A stretch of DNA of 64,000 nucleotides from Cyclospora cayetanensis (GCF_002999335.1 NW_020312689.1:1-64000); one strand, 5' to 3'. Shown: positions 50,701 to 63,800, counted from the first letter of the stretch. The notes: generated by a model not told the origin, from the sequence alone. Made by a program: numbers and translations.

Positions 50701-51044
50701 CCACTGGGTGCTGCAGAGGCTGCTGTTGAGGCTCGTCCTGCGTATACACTGGAGAGTTGAGAGAAGCGCAGACAACAGAGGTTTCTGCTCCTGCTGTCTA
50801 CGCAGTTCCAGAGGAGAGGCGTTCTCAGGTGCTGCCTCTGTTTCTGGGAAAAAGCGGCAGCAGCTGCTGCTGCAGCCGTGGCTGCTCGCACGGCTGCAGC
50901 AAAGCTGAGCGGCTCAGCTTCTGCTGCCGTCGCTGCAGCCGAGGCTGCAGCTGCATGCGCTGCACAGGGGAGAGAAAGAACATCCCGCTCGTCCGGAGAA
51001 GCCGCCCCAACTGAAACCAGCAGCAGCTCGTCTTGTTGCTGCAT
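41723..51044 (-). CDS. Importin-beta family nuclear transport receptor, closest to importin-9/Kap114
   Basis: Minus-strand exons inferred: about 51044-49300 (N-terminal), 49245-48868, 48702-46636, 46202-45916, 45588-45262, about 45005 to 43.9 kb, about 43.2-42.8 kb, and a final exon to the stop at 41723. Junctions from 48868 to 45262 agree in phase. The N-terminal exon has the importin-N pattern (LLQQLLDGDATQQQQAERVF, then VLCAALLRQLVGSRWLSF). The middle has LLSLLLPYCQLSAAEE followed by an acidic DADDEEALAGQSVRR, matching the importin-9 'W.NDPEEFVEDEDDD..SVR' region. Then ALWAVG and, late, LLQLLQQKLEAQRQERLPIH-GELS followed by basic RQKTAK, as in importin-9. Importin-9 and Kap114 carry histones and other basic cargo into the nucleus. 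Long Gln/Ala inserts enlarge the protein. The start ATG at 51044 is the first in frame upstream and is uncertain. Confidence 0.62.
43362..43392. repeat. TGCA/GCAT tetranucleotide run
   Basis: GCATGCATGCATGCATGCAT repeats through a palindromic run of about 30 bp. It lies within or next to the importin gene's 3' half. TGCATGCA is also the word recognised by some apicomplexan AP2 factors, though a simple repeat is the plainer reading. Confidence 0.8.
46203..46635 (-). repeat. Importin-gene intron with a GCATTTACGAATGCA-type minisatellite (46370-46630)
   Basis: Between donor GAG-GTTCGC (46635) and acceptor CTTTCGTGCAG (before 46202). The array mixes pieces such as GCAGCATTTACGAATGCA, TCAAGAGCAGCAGC and TCAAGAGCATCAGC in units of about 27-36 bp. 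It is open on both strands (AFVNADALDAFVDAD on minus, QHLRMHQEQQ on plus), giving false ORFs. Confidence 0.75.
47470..47570 (-). repeat. TGCTTG hexanucleotide repeat encoding AQAQAQ
   Basis: Tandem GCTTGT/GCTGCTTGT units inside the large importin exon. On the gene strand they read alternating Ala-Gln (AQAQAAQAQAAQAAQ). It lies just N-terminal to the conserved SLLLPYCQLSAAEE segment. Confidence 0.85.
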
Positions 51045-51870
51045 CGCAGTTGCAGCTTCTCCTTGCCGTTGTGGCAGCTTGCTGCATGGCAAAGCTCGCT
51101 GGGGGTGACACCAGCTGCAGCAGGTGCTAGCCGCCAAAGAGCAGCAGCAGCAGCCCCCAAGGCACTCCGAACGGCCACAACACCTGTGTGCTGCAGAGCG
51201 AATGGCGTCTAGGGGTTGTTCGCTGCATTCGCAGTTCGAAGCCTCGACACCGTCGACGACGGAGGCTGGAAGCGTTTCGGAAAGAATAAATGCAAACACA
51301 CACGCTTGGCGCATGCAGAAGACGCCGGACCATGCAGCGCAGCCGCACGAGCACATGTACTGGCTTTTTTGCGGAGCCGTGTGAGGCAGGCAGGCAGGCA
51401 GGCAGGAGGTGCATGCGCCTGGCAGGATGCGTCTGTGGGACTGTGGTGTTGCGGGTCGCTGTCGGTGGCAGCGGTGGCATGAGCGCAACACCCCGCGCAG
51501 AATTCTCCAGAAATGAGCTTTTTGCGGCTTGTTGCTTCTGTTTGCTCGAAAAAGACGTGTCTCGTATGCGGCGAGACAGCCGGGGAGGAGGTGTGAAGCG
51601 CAACGGCACATACACCGCTGGTCATTGCGTGAGTGAGCGCTCCACCGGCGGCAGGAGCGCTGTGTTTGAGCATTTTTATCCGGCGTTTCAGGGGATTTGG
51701 GGGAATAATTGCCTGAATAGAGAGCAGCAGACGGAGCGGCAGCGAGTACGGGAGAAGAGCATCCCGCAGACAGCTCTCTAGCCAGTGCTGTGCGGCTCAA
51801 GCAGGGCAGCAAGCCAGCCTCTGCACAGGAAGGTACCTCCCCATAAGAACCATGAATTATGTGACAAACA
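51045..51870. promoter_or_regulatory. Divergent intergenic region between the importin-like and Sfi1-like genes
   Basis: About 0.8 kb between the proposed starts of two genes transcribed away from each other. A (AGGC)n run occurs at about 51385-51405. Both strands carry ORFs that continue from the neighbouring genes, so one or both genes may start further out or have 5' exons here. No specific promoter motif is claimed. Confidence 0.35.
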
Positions 51871-54800
51871 ATGCCTCGCGCGTCTCCCAGAGCGGCTGGA
51901 ATGCTGCTCCCCGAGGCGCAGCCGCTGCTTGCTGCTCCTGCAGTGCCTTGCGACTGCTGCTGCAGAGACGCTGCCTGCAGCAGCAGCAGTAGCGGGGGAA
52001 GCTGCTGCTGCAGGGCGGCTGCTCCTGTCCACCAGGCACCTCCCAGCATGCAGTACTGTGGAGGAGGAGGAGCATCACCTCACCCCACCGATGCGGCGAG
52101 AATTTGCTGTCACCAGCACGCTGCAGCAGGGGTTGCCTCCCTGCAGAAGCACCCATACGCAGCGCAGCAAGAGCAGCGGCTGCAGCAGCAGCAGCAGCAG
52201 CAAGAGCAGCAGCAGACTGTCTCGCTGGCTTTTTGCGAGGGCACTGCCACGGCAACGGACACGCAGCTGATTGCTGCTGCAGCAGCTCGTGTCTTACACC
52301 TACAGCGCCAACAGCAGCAGCTGCAGCTGCAGGCGGCTGCTCCTTTGCCTCTCCTTGCATCTCAAATGAATGCGCTTCTCCTCCAGCAAGGCATTGCCTT
52401 GTCCTCTGCTCGAGGAATTTCTTTGCAACAGCGCCTGCTGCAGCACTGGGTAGCTATCCAACAGCAGCTGCAGCAACAGCAGCTGCAGCAACAGCAGCTG
52501 CAGCAACAGCAGCTGCAGCAACAGCATCTGCAGCAACAGCAGCAGCAGCAAGCGCCTCAAGTAAGGCCCCAACTAACTTTAGAAATTGTCGCCTGTCATC
52601 CTCCAAGGGAGCAGCAGCAGGAGCAGCATCTGCAGCGGCTGCAGCAAGGTGTCTCTGTCTTAGAGAAGCTCAGCAGCGGTCTGATGAAGCGGCAGGCGTT
52701 GGAGGGTGTGCAGCATTGGCACAGAGTCGCAGAGACAGCGGCAGCCTTAGAAGCCGCTGTCGCTCAGAAGGTGATTGACAAGAGCGCCGCTTTGCTGCAG
52801 CGGAGAGCTCTGCGCAGTTGGGTAGAAGCGACGACTGCAGCCCACCAGCAGAAAAAGCAGCAACAGCAGATCGAGGCTTCACTCGTTGTTTTGAGCCGCT
52901 TCTTGCGTCTCTGTGCGCTGCGAAATGCGCTCAAGCACCTCCGCGAGCAGCTGCTGCTGCAGCAGCATTGGCGTAGAAGCAGCACTTGCATGCGACGCAA
53001 GGAAGAGGCCTTTCGTGTCTGGCGATGCGGCTTCCTGCCCCAGCAGCGTCGCCTGCGAGAGCTTGCAGCTGTCGCTACAGAGCATCAGCGGCAGCAGCAG
53101 CTGCAGCAACAGCGGCAAGTCTTTTGGACGTGGCAAAGGGAGCAGCGGCAGCGTCGAGAAGCCGCTTCTCTGCGTATGCGCGTCTTTGCAACGCTGCAGC
53201 AGCAGCGGCTGCAGGAGAAGTCGCTGCGGCTGCTGCTGGAGTATGCGTGGATGCAGAGGCACTTGCGCTGCGCAGCACAGACACTGCAACACCGTGTTGA
53301 CATTTTGCGCATGCAGGAGTCTCTGCAGGTGTGGCGTGCTGCTGCTGCAGTCAGCAGAGATGAGGCTGCTGCTGCTGGTAGCGCTGTGCGCGGAAATGCG
53401 GCTGCTACGCTGGCTGTCGTTCGCTGCGCAGTCCTTCATGCGCAGTTGCAGCAAGAGAGACACAATGGCAGCGCTATAAAACAGCCCCTCAATCTGACGC
53501 TCGTATTGCAGCAGGCATGCAAACGCAAAGGCTTTTCCCCCCTCCCCCATGCCACTGCCTCGCTGCTTTCCTTGGTACCCCTCGATATGTCTATACACCC
53601 CGTCCGCATGCTGCAACATGTGCCTGCAGTTGCGCAACACCTCAAAACGGTAAGAGCCACCTCTCCATCTTGCTGCTGGTGCTGTTGTTATTCTTAGTGC
53701 TGCTGCTGCTGCTGTTATTCTTAGTGCTGCTGCTGCTGCTGTTCTTCTTAGTGCTGCTGCTGCTGTTGTTGTTTTTAGTGTTGCTGCTGCTGCTGTTCTT
53801 CCTAGTGCTGCTGCTGCTGTTATTCTTCCTAGTGCTGCTGCTGCTGTTGTTGTTTTTAGTGTTGCTGCTGCTGCTGTTATTCTTAGTGTTGCTGCTGTTG
53901 TTCTTCTTATTGCTGCTGCTGCTGTTATTCTTAGTGCTGCTGCTGCTGCTGTTATTCTTAGTGCTGCTGCTGCTGCTGTTATTCTTAGTGCTGCTGCTGT
54001 TATTCTTAGTGCTGCTGCTGTTATTCTTAGCGCTGCTGCTGCTGCTGTTGTTCTTAGTGCTGCTGCTGCTGCTGTTATTCTTAGTGCTGCTGCTGTTGTT
54101 GTTCTTAGTGCTGCTGCTCTTGTTCTTCTTAGTGCTGCTGCTGCTGTTATTCTTCCTAGTGCTGCTGCTGCTGTTATTCTTAGCGCTGCTGCTGCTGTTA
54201 TTCTTAGCGCTGCTGCTGCCGTTCTTCTTAGTGCTGCTGCTGCTGTTATTCTTAGTGCTGCTGCTCTTGTTCTTCTTAGTGCTGCTGCTGCCGTTCTTCT
54301 TAGTGCTGCTGCTGCTGTTATTCTTAGCGCTGCTGCTCTTGTTCTTCTTAGTGCTGCTGCTGCTGTTGTTCTCCCTAGTGCTGCTGCTGCTGTTATTCTT
54401 AGCGCTGCTGCTCTTGATCTTCTTAGTGCTGCTGCTGCTGCTGTTCTTCCTAGTGCTGCTGCTGCTGCTGTTATTCTTAGTGCTGCTGCTGTTATTCTTA
54501 GTGCTGCTGCTGTTATTCTTAGTGCTGCTGCTGCTGCTGTTGTTCTTAGTGCTGCTGCTGCTGTTATTCTTAGCGCTGCTGCTCTTGTTCTTCTTAGTGC
54601 TGCTGCTGCTGTTGTTCTTCCTAGTGCTGCTGCTGCTGTTATTCTTAGCGCTGCTGCTCTTGTTCTTCTTAGTGCTGCTGCTGCTCTTGTTCTTCCTAGT
54701 GCTGCTGCTGCTGTTATTCTTCCTAGTGCTGCTGCTGCTGTTATTCTTAGCGCTGCTGCTGCTGTTATTCTTAGCGCTGCTGCTGCTGTTATTCTTAGTG

Positions 54801-57800
54801 CTGCTGCTGCTGCTGTTATTCTTAGCGCTGCTGCTCTTGTTCTTCCTAATGCTGCTGCTGCTCTTGTTCTTCCTAGTGCTGCTGCTGCTGTTATTCTTCC
54901 TAATGCTGCTGTTAAGGATATCTCCTTTCTCGCTGCTGCCTCCGTCGCTAGCTGCCGCTCTCGCTGTTTGCTGCCTGTAGCGTCGCAAACGATGACACCT
55001 CAGCTGTACGTGCAGACCAGCTGCTGCTGCTGCAAATCTTTTTGTTGCAGGAGCTGCTGAAACTTTGTTTCTCGTCGTGGAAGCAGTGGACAGCAGCTGC
55101 TGCAGCGTTTCGGCAGCGGCAGCGGCAGCAGCTGCTGCGAGATGCGTTCAGTGTATGGATCAGCTTTGCAGGCTGGCAGCAGCGGCTGAACGTAAAGCAT
55201 CAGTTGACGGCAAATCTGAGCAGCATTCTCTTGCTACGTTCGACGTGGAGTGCATGGAAGCAACGCTGCTTGCGCTATGCGTCATTCAGGCAGCGATGCC
55301 ACGCTTTACTGCAGCAGGTTTGCTGCTGCTGCTATTTTTGCTGCTGCTGCTGCTATTTTTGCTGCTACTATTGTTGCTGCTGCTGCTGCCGTTTTTGCGA
55401 GGTTGGCGTCCAGCTGAGCGCCTGTGAGCAGCTGCTGCTTCATCAAGAGCTGCTGCTGCCGCTGCTGCTGCTTCAGTCGTGTAGCGTGGCGCTGTCTGCT
55501 GCTGCATCTTGTGTTTGTTTCATCAGCGTTCGGTGTCTCTGAAGCAAAGAGCCTTCGGAGGATGGCGCATCTTTACTGCAGTTGCAGCAGAGGAGAGGCA
55601 GCAGCTGGAAACTGCCACTGACACGCTGCGTTTGACGCGGCTGAGAGGCCTTTTTCGACAGATGCAACGAACCTACCAAGTGAGCATGCAGCTAGCAAGC
55701 AGCTGCTTTGATGCAGAAACTAGCGTGTGGGGTGTATCTCGGCTGCTGTCTGCATCGACAGAGAGCTTGATACACCTCGCAAGACGAACCGAACCGTTGC
55801 GCCAGCTGTCTTCTTGCCTTCTCACAAGCTAGATATGCAAGGAGGGAGTCGCTTTTTCTGCATTGCCTTCTGATCAGGCAGTCCGTCGATCTTCTGCTTG
55901 CAATGAAGCAGCCAAGTTGATGCAGCAGAAACACTTGCTGCATCGCGCCTTAAAAGCCTTGCGTGGAAATTTACAGTGCGTGGTGGTGGTGCTGCTGCTT
56001 GTGCTGTTGCTGCTGCTGCTTGCACTGTTAGTGGTATTGCTGCTGCTGCTTCTACTATTGGTGCTGCTGCTTGTACTATTGGTGCTGCTGCTTGTACTAT
56101 TGGTGCTGCTTGCATTGTTGGTGCTGCTGCTCGTGCTCGTGTTGCTGCTGCTTGTACTATTGCTGCTGCTGCTTGTACTATTGCCGCTGCTGCTTGCACT
56201 GGTATTGTGTTGCGACTGAGAAGTGACTTCGTCCCTGGGCGTACAGCAGCTGCTGTTTGTGCCAGAAATCTGCTGCAATTATGCTGGCTGCGCTTTACCC
56301 CCTCCCTTTCCCCCCCTGTTTTCCCCTTTTGAGTGCATGCAGAGAAGGAAGGAAAGTGCGAAAAGCTCAGTTTGTCTGTCAGCTCTTGCAGCGCCGACGC
56401 GTGCTGCGTCTCTGGTGGTTTGTGGCTGCTTCTGCTGCTGCCCTCCAGCACATGGGGGTGTTGCTGCAGCAGCGGCGTGAAAAGCAGCATCTCCGTTCCT
56501 TGTTTGCTGCTTGGCAAGCAGCCTGCTGCCAGAGGCAGCAGCTGCGGCAGCAGGGAGACGTCGTGGAGAAGCACCTGAGGCGCCGTCTCTTGCAGCGCAC
56601 TTTCGTTCTGTGGAAGCAGCAGCAGCAGCGTTGCAGCGCAGCAGCAGCAGCAGTCCAAAGAGTGGCTTCCTGCTGCAGCCGTCTGTTGTTGCGTGGGGGA
56701 TGGAGCAGCTGGCGGCAAGCGGAGACGTTGCGGCGACTCGAACTAGCGGTGCAAGAGCAGCAGAAACGGCACTGCATGCAGCAAGTGCTGCATGCAATGC
56801 AGACGCTTCTAGTATCCGCGAGGCTGGTGAGTGCGCAGGTTGCCTTCGGTTTGTGTGTGTGTCTCTCTCTCTGCTTCTAGGGGTGCTCTTTTCCCCCTTT
56901 TCTTTTTTCTGCTTCTTCTCCGTTTGCAGCGTCAGCGACACTCTCAGCGGCTCTGAACTCTGTGGTGTGCGCTTGCCGCTGCAGAGGGTGTTGCATGCAC
57001 GAGGAGCCGTGCTAAAGGCTTGGCTGAGGCGCGTCCTTTCTTGCTGGAAGCAGCGCGCCGAAGCCTCGCGCTGTGGCTTGCTGCTGCAGCAGCGCGCAAG
57101 GCAGCAATGTCTCGCGGCTGTCTTGAGGAGCTGGCGGGAAGATCAGCAACGTCAGCAACGCAACAGGCAGAGGCTGCAACACGCCTTGACGCTGCTGGAA
57201 AGGCAGCGTGAACGGCAGATGATGGCTGCTTTCTCTGCCTTGCGGGCAGCAGCCGTGCGGAGACGCACAGAAGAGCGAACTGCAGAAGCGCTTCGACAGC
57301 GGCTGCAGCAGAAGCTTCTGCAGCAGCTGTGGAGACTTTGGATGTTGCAACTGCAGCGGCGCCATCAGCTGCTGCGAGTAGCTGCTGTTGGAGCTCGCTA
57401 CAGCGCACGGCATGCGTTGCACCGGCTGCGCATGCATGGGGAAGCAGAAACGGCCTTGCAGGAACGCATGCAGAGCGTTTTCTCGAAGCGTCAAAATGCT
57501 CTTGTACGGCAGTTTTGGCTGCAGTGGAGGGCTGCTGCGCTGCGGCAGCAGCAGCTGCAGCAGGCAGCAGCTAACACTATTCGGAAAAAAGAGCAGAAGA
57601 CGCAAGAAGCTGTGGGGCGGTGCTTTGCTGCCTGGTGCGTGTTCCCGTAGAAGCAGCCTTGTTACAGAGTGTAACAGATCTGACGTGCTCAACTTCTTGC
57701 ATGCATTTGTCTGCATGTGCATGCATATAGCTGCATGCATATCTGCATGGAGCTGCATGTGCATGGAGAGGCGTTGCTGCGTTTTCTGTTGTGTGGGGTG

Positions 57801-60800
57801 TGCTAGGCGGATGGCCTCTCGTTTTGCAGTGGCTAGCCGCCACTTGAGCGCAGTTGAGCAGCGCCTGAAGCAGCGTGCTGCTGTTGCTGCGCTTCGGATG
57901 CATGCGAAAAATGCGTCTGTGTCTTTGCTGCTCGTGCTGCTGGTATCACGAGCTTCCCGTTTTGCGCGGCTTCGCTTCGGATGGCAGCAGCTGCGGCTAT
58001 GCCAGGAGATGAGGCAGCAGCAAATGGTGCGTTTTTTCAGTTGACTCTTTTTCTGCATTGTATATCACAACCAGCCGAAGCGGCAGTGTGGGGAGGAGTC
58101 AAGGGCTGCATGCAGGCTGTCAAGTGTCTCTGTGCGCGCTGCTGGTGTATGCCTCTTGCATGCGCAGCTGCAGGCAGTGGCTGCGGATATGCAGCAGCAC
58201 AAGAAGCTGCTGAAGAGCGTGCTCCAAGCGTGGCATCTTCAGCAGCAGCAAAGGCAACAAAAGCGCGAGCTCAAGGATCGCCTGCAGCAGCTGCAGCAGC
58301 AGTGGCAGCTTGTATGGGGTATGCGACTGCAGCACAAAGTGTTAGTTGCCTGGCTACAGCGGCTGCTACGACCCCTACAAGAGGAGCAGAACGCTGCAGC
58401 CTTCCAGCAAGAAAGCAACAAGAGACTGCTCCTCCTCCTGCTGCACGAGTGGCACGTTGCGGCTGTAGCGGCGAAGCAGCGCCGTCTCATTGGCGGTGGG
58501 TAGATAGATAGAGATATGTATAAATAAACATATATTGATATACATTGGTATATATATTATATGCATATATCTGCAGCGTACCAGTCGCTTGCAGCCTTTC
58601 GCGCTGGCTTGCTTGCTTGTCAGTTGTAGTTGCTGCTGCAATCTCCTCTTCTTCCAACTTGCCTGCCTCTACCTGCGTCGGGGTACAAAAGGAGGGGCCT
58701 TTAGAATCATCTTCAGAGCCAAGACGCATCCTTGCACCACAGCCTGTGCTTTTGTTGCTGTTGTTTTTGCTGTTGCTTTTGCTGCTTCTGCAGAGAGTCT
58801 TCAAGCGAAGGCGGAACTGCGGAAGATGAGATGGATGTTTACCGCGCTGGCAGCGCATGCGCGCCAACAACAGCTGCTGCGATTACGGCTGCTTCGCGCA
58901 TTGCTGCTCCTGCCGCTGCAGCTGCCACTGCTCCCTGAAGCGTCTCCAGAAGACACGCAATCCGCTCACCTTCCTCTCATACCTCGTGCTCTCCTGCACT
59001 CGCTAGCTGGCGAGCTGGCTTGCACGCAGCAGTTCGAAGCAACGCCATCGACTGCTGCCCCTCCGTCTGCTGTCATGCAACAGCAGCAACAGCTGCAGCA
59101 GCAACAGCTGCAGCAGCAACAGCAGCAGCAGCAGCTGCAGCAGCAGCAGCTGCTCTCCCCAGGGTTGCTGCAGCTACCCAGTGCGCGGATATCTGATGAC
59201 GCGAAGAAGGAGAAGATCCGTGAAGGAGGCGCTGAGGCTGAGAAGCCTCCAGCCGAATCTCTGTGGAGCTCGCAAGATTCTACTGCCGCAGATCCAGAGG
59301 ACTTGTTGACTTCTCGCCGCAGCAGTTGCGCGATTTTGCTGCTCCTCAGGGAAGTCGCAACAGCAGCTCCCACTGGCGCAACTGCAGCGCATGCTGAAGC
59401 CTTGGATGCATGCATTGACGCCTTCCAAAAGGAAGGCTGCTGCCTCTCGCAGCGTCACCAGCTGCTGCTGCCCCTTAGTCAGTCTCTCATCCTTCCGCAA
59501 CACGTCGGCGAGGTCGATACACACACACTTCCCGACAGCGCCACGGAGCAGCAGCAGCAGCAGCAGCAGCAAGTCGCCTTCCGCAGCAGCAGCAGCAGCA
59601 GCAGTCCTCAGTGGAAGCTGTCACTTCCCCGAGAGCTCTTGGCAGCTGCTTGGCATTCAGTTCGGCAAGTCCAACGGTGTTTTCGCTCCTGGAAATACTA
59701 CAAAACAACCGATTTGCTGCGAACGCAGCAGCAGCAGCAGCTCATGCAGTGTCTACGGCAGCGTCAGCAGCAGCTGATGCAGCACGCAGTGTGGCGATGC
59801 TTGCAGGAAGTGCAGCAACAGCGTCTAGCGGCGGCTTCTGCGGCAGTGCAGCACATGGCCAGCCAGCAACTGCGTCGCTTGTTTTCGAGCTGGCGTGCGA
59901 AGGCGCAGCCTCGTCTTCAGCGGTATGTTGCTGCTACTCATGCAGTGCAGCAGCGGCAGCAGCAGCATTTCGGGGTGATAACGCTTCGAACATGGCGGCT
60001 CCAGACGTTGTAAGTCGTTTTTTTCTGGCTTTTCTCATCTTCGTATTTCAGAGAGGGAAGCAGGAGCCAGGAAGGGAGGGGGTGGACGCTGTGTTGCTGG
60101 CAGGTGCTGCCTCTGGAAGGCACAAAGAAAGAAAGCTGCCACTGCCACTATTTTTTCTCTGCCTGCCGCAGAAAGCGACAGCATCTCCGGCGTGCAGCTG
60201 CTGCTGCCGAAGCCTTGCGCATCAGACGTCTCTGCACGGAAACGCTCAGATCTTGGATGGAGACAGCGCGTTTGCAGCGTCTTGAGTGTCAGGTACTAAG
60301 CAATTATTCAAAAGCAAACAGCCTTTTTAACTCCTCATGCGCTTGCGACTGCGAAAAAGTCGCCGCTGCTGCGCATCGCGTTGCTGCGACTGTCCTTTGT
60401 TTTGTGCTGGCACTCGCACTGCATGCGTCTGCTGTGTGTCTTTTGTGCTGTGCGTCTTAGCTGCGACGTCGACATGAGCAGCAGGAGCAGCAGCGCATGC
60501 TGCAGGCTTGGCGTGTCTGTACTCACGCACGCCGGTTGGCTGCCACTGCAGTTCTAGCGCAGCGGCTTCCCCTGCTCCGTCACGGCTGGAAACAGCTCCG
60601 TCTGCATGCGTTCAGCGTCAAAATTCAGCAGCAGACTCAGCACCGTGCATTAGCTGCGCTGCTGTTGGCAGTCAACCAGCGTCGCCGTCTCGAGTGGTGT
60701 CAAGCCTGTGCAACTGTTCAGCATGCTGTGCGTCTATGCCACAATTGCCCACTTCCTAAAACTAACAGTCGCTGTGGACCATACACTTTCGTTGCATGCT

Positions 60801-63800
60801 GCAACAGCCGCAGCACCAGCAGATGCAGCAGCAGGTGCAGCAGCAGCTGCTGTTATGCTTTTGGTGCTGTCGCTGCTGCTGCAGCATGCAGGCATGCAAA
60901 AGAACGCAGTTAGTGCGTGTTTAGAGAAACCTATCGTGCGTATAGGAATCCGCTTCAGCCGATGTTTCGAACGCCATCTTAGCAACTTGCAGGGAAGGAC
61001 GGAAATGGAGGTGGCACATGTATTCTGAGATTTTGTGTTCGTCGCTTCCCTGTGTTGCAGGTTCGCGTTCAGCACGAGGTGTTTGAGCGCTGGCGACTTT
61101 TGCTGATGCAGCGACGGCGTGCAGCTTCTCTGCGATCCGTGGGCGCTGCAGCAGCAGTTTTGTTGCGCTTGAATCGCGTGTTTGCCGTCTGGAAAGACTT
61201 GGCAGCTGCCAGGCTGCAGCAGAGGCAGCAGAAGCTGCAGCAGTTGCAGCAGCAGTACATGCTCCAAGGCACATATGGCAAGCTCTTAGCAATGAGGTGT
61301 ATAAGGCAGTGGTGTCTCGCGTTTAAGTTGCAGAAACTGCTGCGAAGACGGGCTGCTGCTGCTGCGCGCAAGACGCTCACGGCTTTACGCGAGGTATAAC
61401 ATGCGTTCTACGTCTGCGGGTGTAGCAGCAGCTGCCTATGTCTCTCTCTCTCTTCTTAGGAGAAGACTCTTCCCTCACGAGGGATCTGCAGAGGGATAGA
61501 GAGAGAGCAAGGCGATGATGATCCACCTTCTTCTCTGCGCGTTGCTGATTTCGTCGCTGCTGCTGCGCATTGCTCCTCCTGCTGCAGGCAGCTGCACGCC
61601 GAGCCGTAGAAGTCTGCTGCTTCACAACTTGCAGGAAGCGACGCCTTGCCGCCTTCTTCTCTTCTTGGAGGCATGCAGCATCTGCGCAGCACGCTGCCGT
61701 TGCAGTGCAGCAAAAGTCTTCCCGCAGGTGCTCTGCTATTTACGAAAACTGCTCCCGCGTGTGCAAATGCCAGTCTACCTGCAACGGCTCTCAAGGAGGC
61801 AGTCGCGGCTCACGAAAAATTCCTTGTGTGATGTGGGGAGAATGTGTGTGTGAAGAAGGGCGTCTACATATACATACATATATGTATATATGTAAATATA
61901 TGCATATATGTATATGTACACGCCCATGTTCGTACTAGGGTGCATGTGTGTGTGTATGTGTGTTTATTATGCGTGTGTTGCGTTGCAGATTGTTGCTCCA
62001 TGCATTCACGCAGTGGCGTTGGCTGCAGCAACGACAGGCACTAATGGAGCTGTTGGCGAGACATGCGCTTCAGCAGCGCAAGCAGCAGATTGCTGCTGCA
62101 GTCCTTCGCGTAAGCGTCTCTCTCAGTCCCTTACCTTCGGCAGCCGCAGCATTATTCCAGGCGTATCAGCAGCAGAAGGGGAAGCGGCAACTTTTTCTGG
62201 TGCTGCTTGTTCCGCTGCAGAGTCTGCAGATGTACGCCTCGAGACAGCTTCGCATGCGTTTGCTTCGCCGACAGCACGAGCAGCAGCAGCAACGGGGAAC
62301 ACTGCATGTGTGGCGTCAGCTCGCACAGGTGTGCTGCATGCGCAGGCAGCGTTTGCAGCAGCATGCGTTCTACGCCCTGCGATTCGCCGCTTCCTTGTCG
62401 CGCAGCGTGCTGCTGTTGGCTGCATGCGTTCATCGGCTGCAGCAGCAGCAGCAACGGGAGGTGCTGCAGTGTCTGCATCAGCGTGCCCTCCTCTCGAAGA
62501 AGCTGCAGCATCTTCTGCGAGCCGCAGCTGGTCGAGAGCTGCAAAATCGGCTGCAGCAGACGAAGCAGTAAGCAGCGTCGGAAAAAATGAGAGGAAGGGG
62601 AGAGTTGCATGTCGAAAGAGCGGCGGCAGGTCGAAGCGCAAACTACTTCCATCCCTTGAGTTAGCACCGTGGGAAGAAAGGACTCTCTTTGCTTAGGAAG
62701 AAGGAGAAAGGGGGAGGGAGGAGACTGGCAGATCAAAATTCGCTCAAAAATTTAGCATAAAAGATGCATGAGGGGCACCACGTTGCGGCAGTGGAAGTAC
62801 ACCCGAAGAAATTCCAGTAGTTACCTTGCAAACCCCTTTTCGCCAGGTTGACGCATATACATGTGCCTATACATACATGTATATTCATGTATATACATAT
62901 ATATGCATGTACATACGTGTGTGTATAGGTATGTGCATACGCGTATGTATGTTCGAGCTGTCTTATCGCTGTATGTGTGTGTGTCCGTGTGCGTCGATGC
63001 TGCCTCTGCTGCTGCTTCCCTCTGCTTGCAGGCAGGTTGAATCGCAGTGCAATATGGTGTTGCAGCGCATGCACGATCATGCGCAGCAGCAAGAGCGGCT
63101 GCAGACGTTTGCTGCTGCGAGCGCAGAACGGCGAGAACTGAGGTGTCTGCAGACTTCCTTCAGGGGTTGGCACGTCTTTGCCACGAGACGGATGCATGCG
63201 GCTGCGACAGCTGCAACGCTGCAGCAGCTGCGCGTGCAGAGAGAACCGCAGCAGCTGCTGCAGAGCTGCTTGCAAATCTGGAAGGAGGCGACACGGCGGC
63301 AGCAGTATGAGAGCGCAGCTACGAAGTTTCTGCAGCAGCTGCGAGTTCGCCACGTGCTTGCTGCGTGGTATCTACTGTTTCAGGAGAAGCGAGACGATGC
63401 GATGCTGCAGCAACAAGCTTTCGAGCTGCAGCAACAGTGGCGCATGCGTCGCGTGCTGCTGCGTCTGCACGAGCGGCAGCAGGAAGAAGAGTGGAGGGCG
63501 TGGTGTCTTGTGAGAGCTGAAGGCTTTCTTAGACAGCTGCAGCAACGACAGGTGGCTAGCTGCTGCAGTTGCTGCTATTGGTACAAGTGGCCGTGTCTGC
63601 TGCTGCATTTGCTGCTGCCTCTAGGAAGCTTCGTTGAGAAAAAATATCTGCCAATGGTTTGTTCTGTAGACGTACTTTGCGTTGCGGCTCGACTCAGAGG
63701 CCCCTCCTCTCTATGCCTTCTCGCGCAGTTCAAGCCTTCCCCTTTGCAAACCTGCTGCTGCGAGAGCTGTTGTATTTTTCTTGCTCTCTCTTTTTCTGCA

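Noticed and set aside
49567..50760. Plus-strand ORF of 397 codons opposite the importin-like N-terminal exon
   Set aside because: The minus strand shows the importin N-terminal pattern; the plus reading is Ala/Ser/Cys low complexity.
53517..54988. Long ORFs on both strands (487 codons plus, 448 codons minus) over the CTG/TTCTTAG array
   Set aside because: They translate only the minisatellite, lie between a strong donor and acceptor of the Sfi1-like gene, and have no non-repeat content.
61728..61830. Reading VLCYLRKLLPRVQM after the exon ending at 61727 as more Sfi1 coding sequence
   Set aside because: It is in another frame. The donor AG-GTGCTC at 61727 joins in phase to the exon at 61989, which restores the repeat pattern, so this piece is taken as intron.
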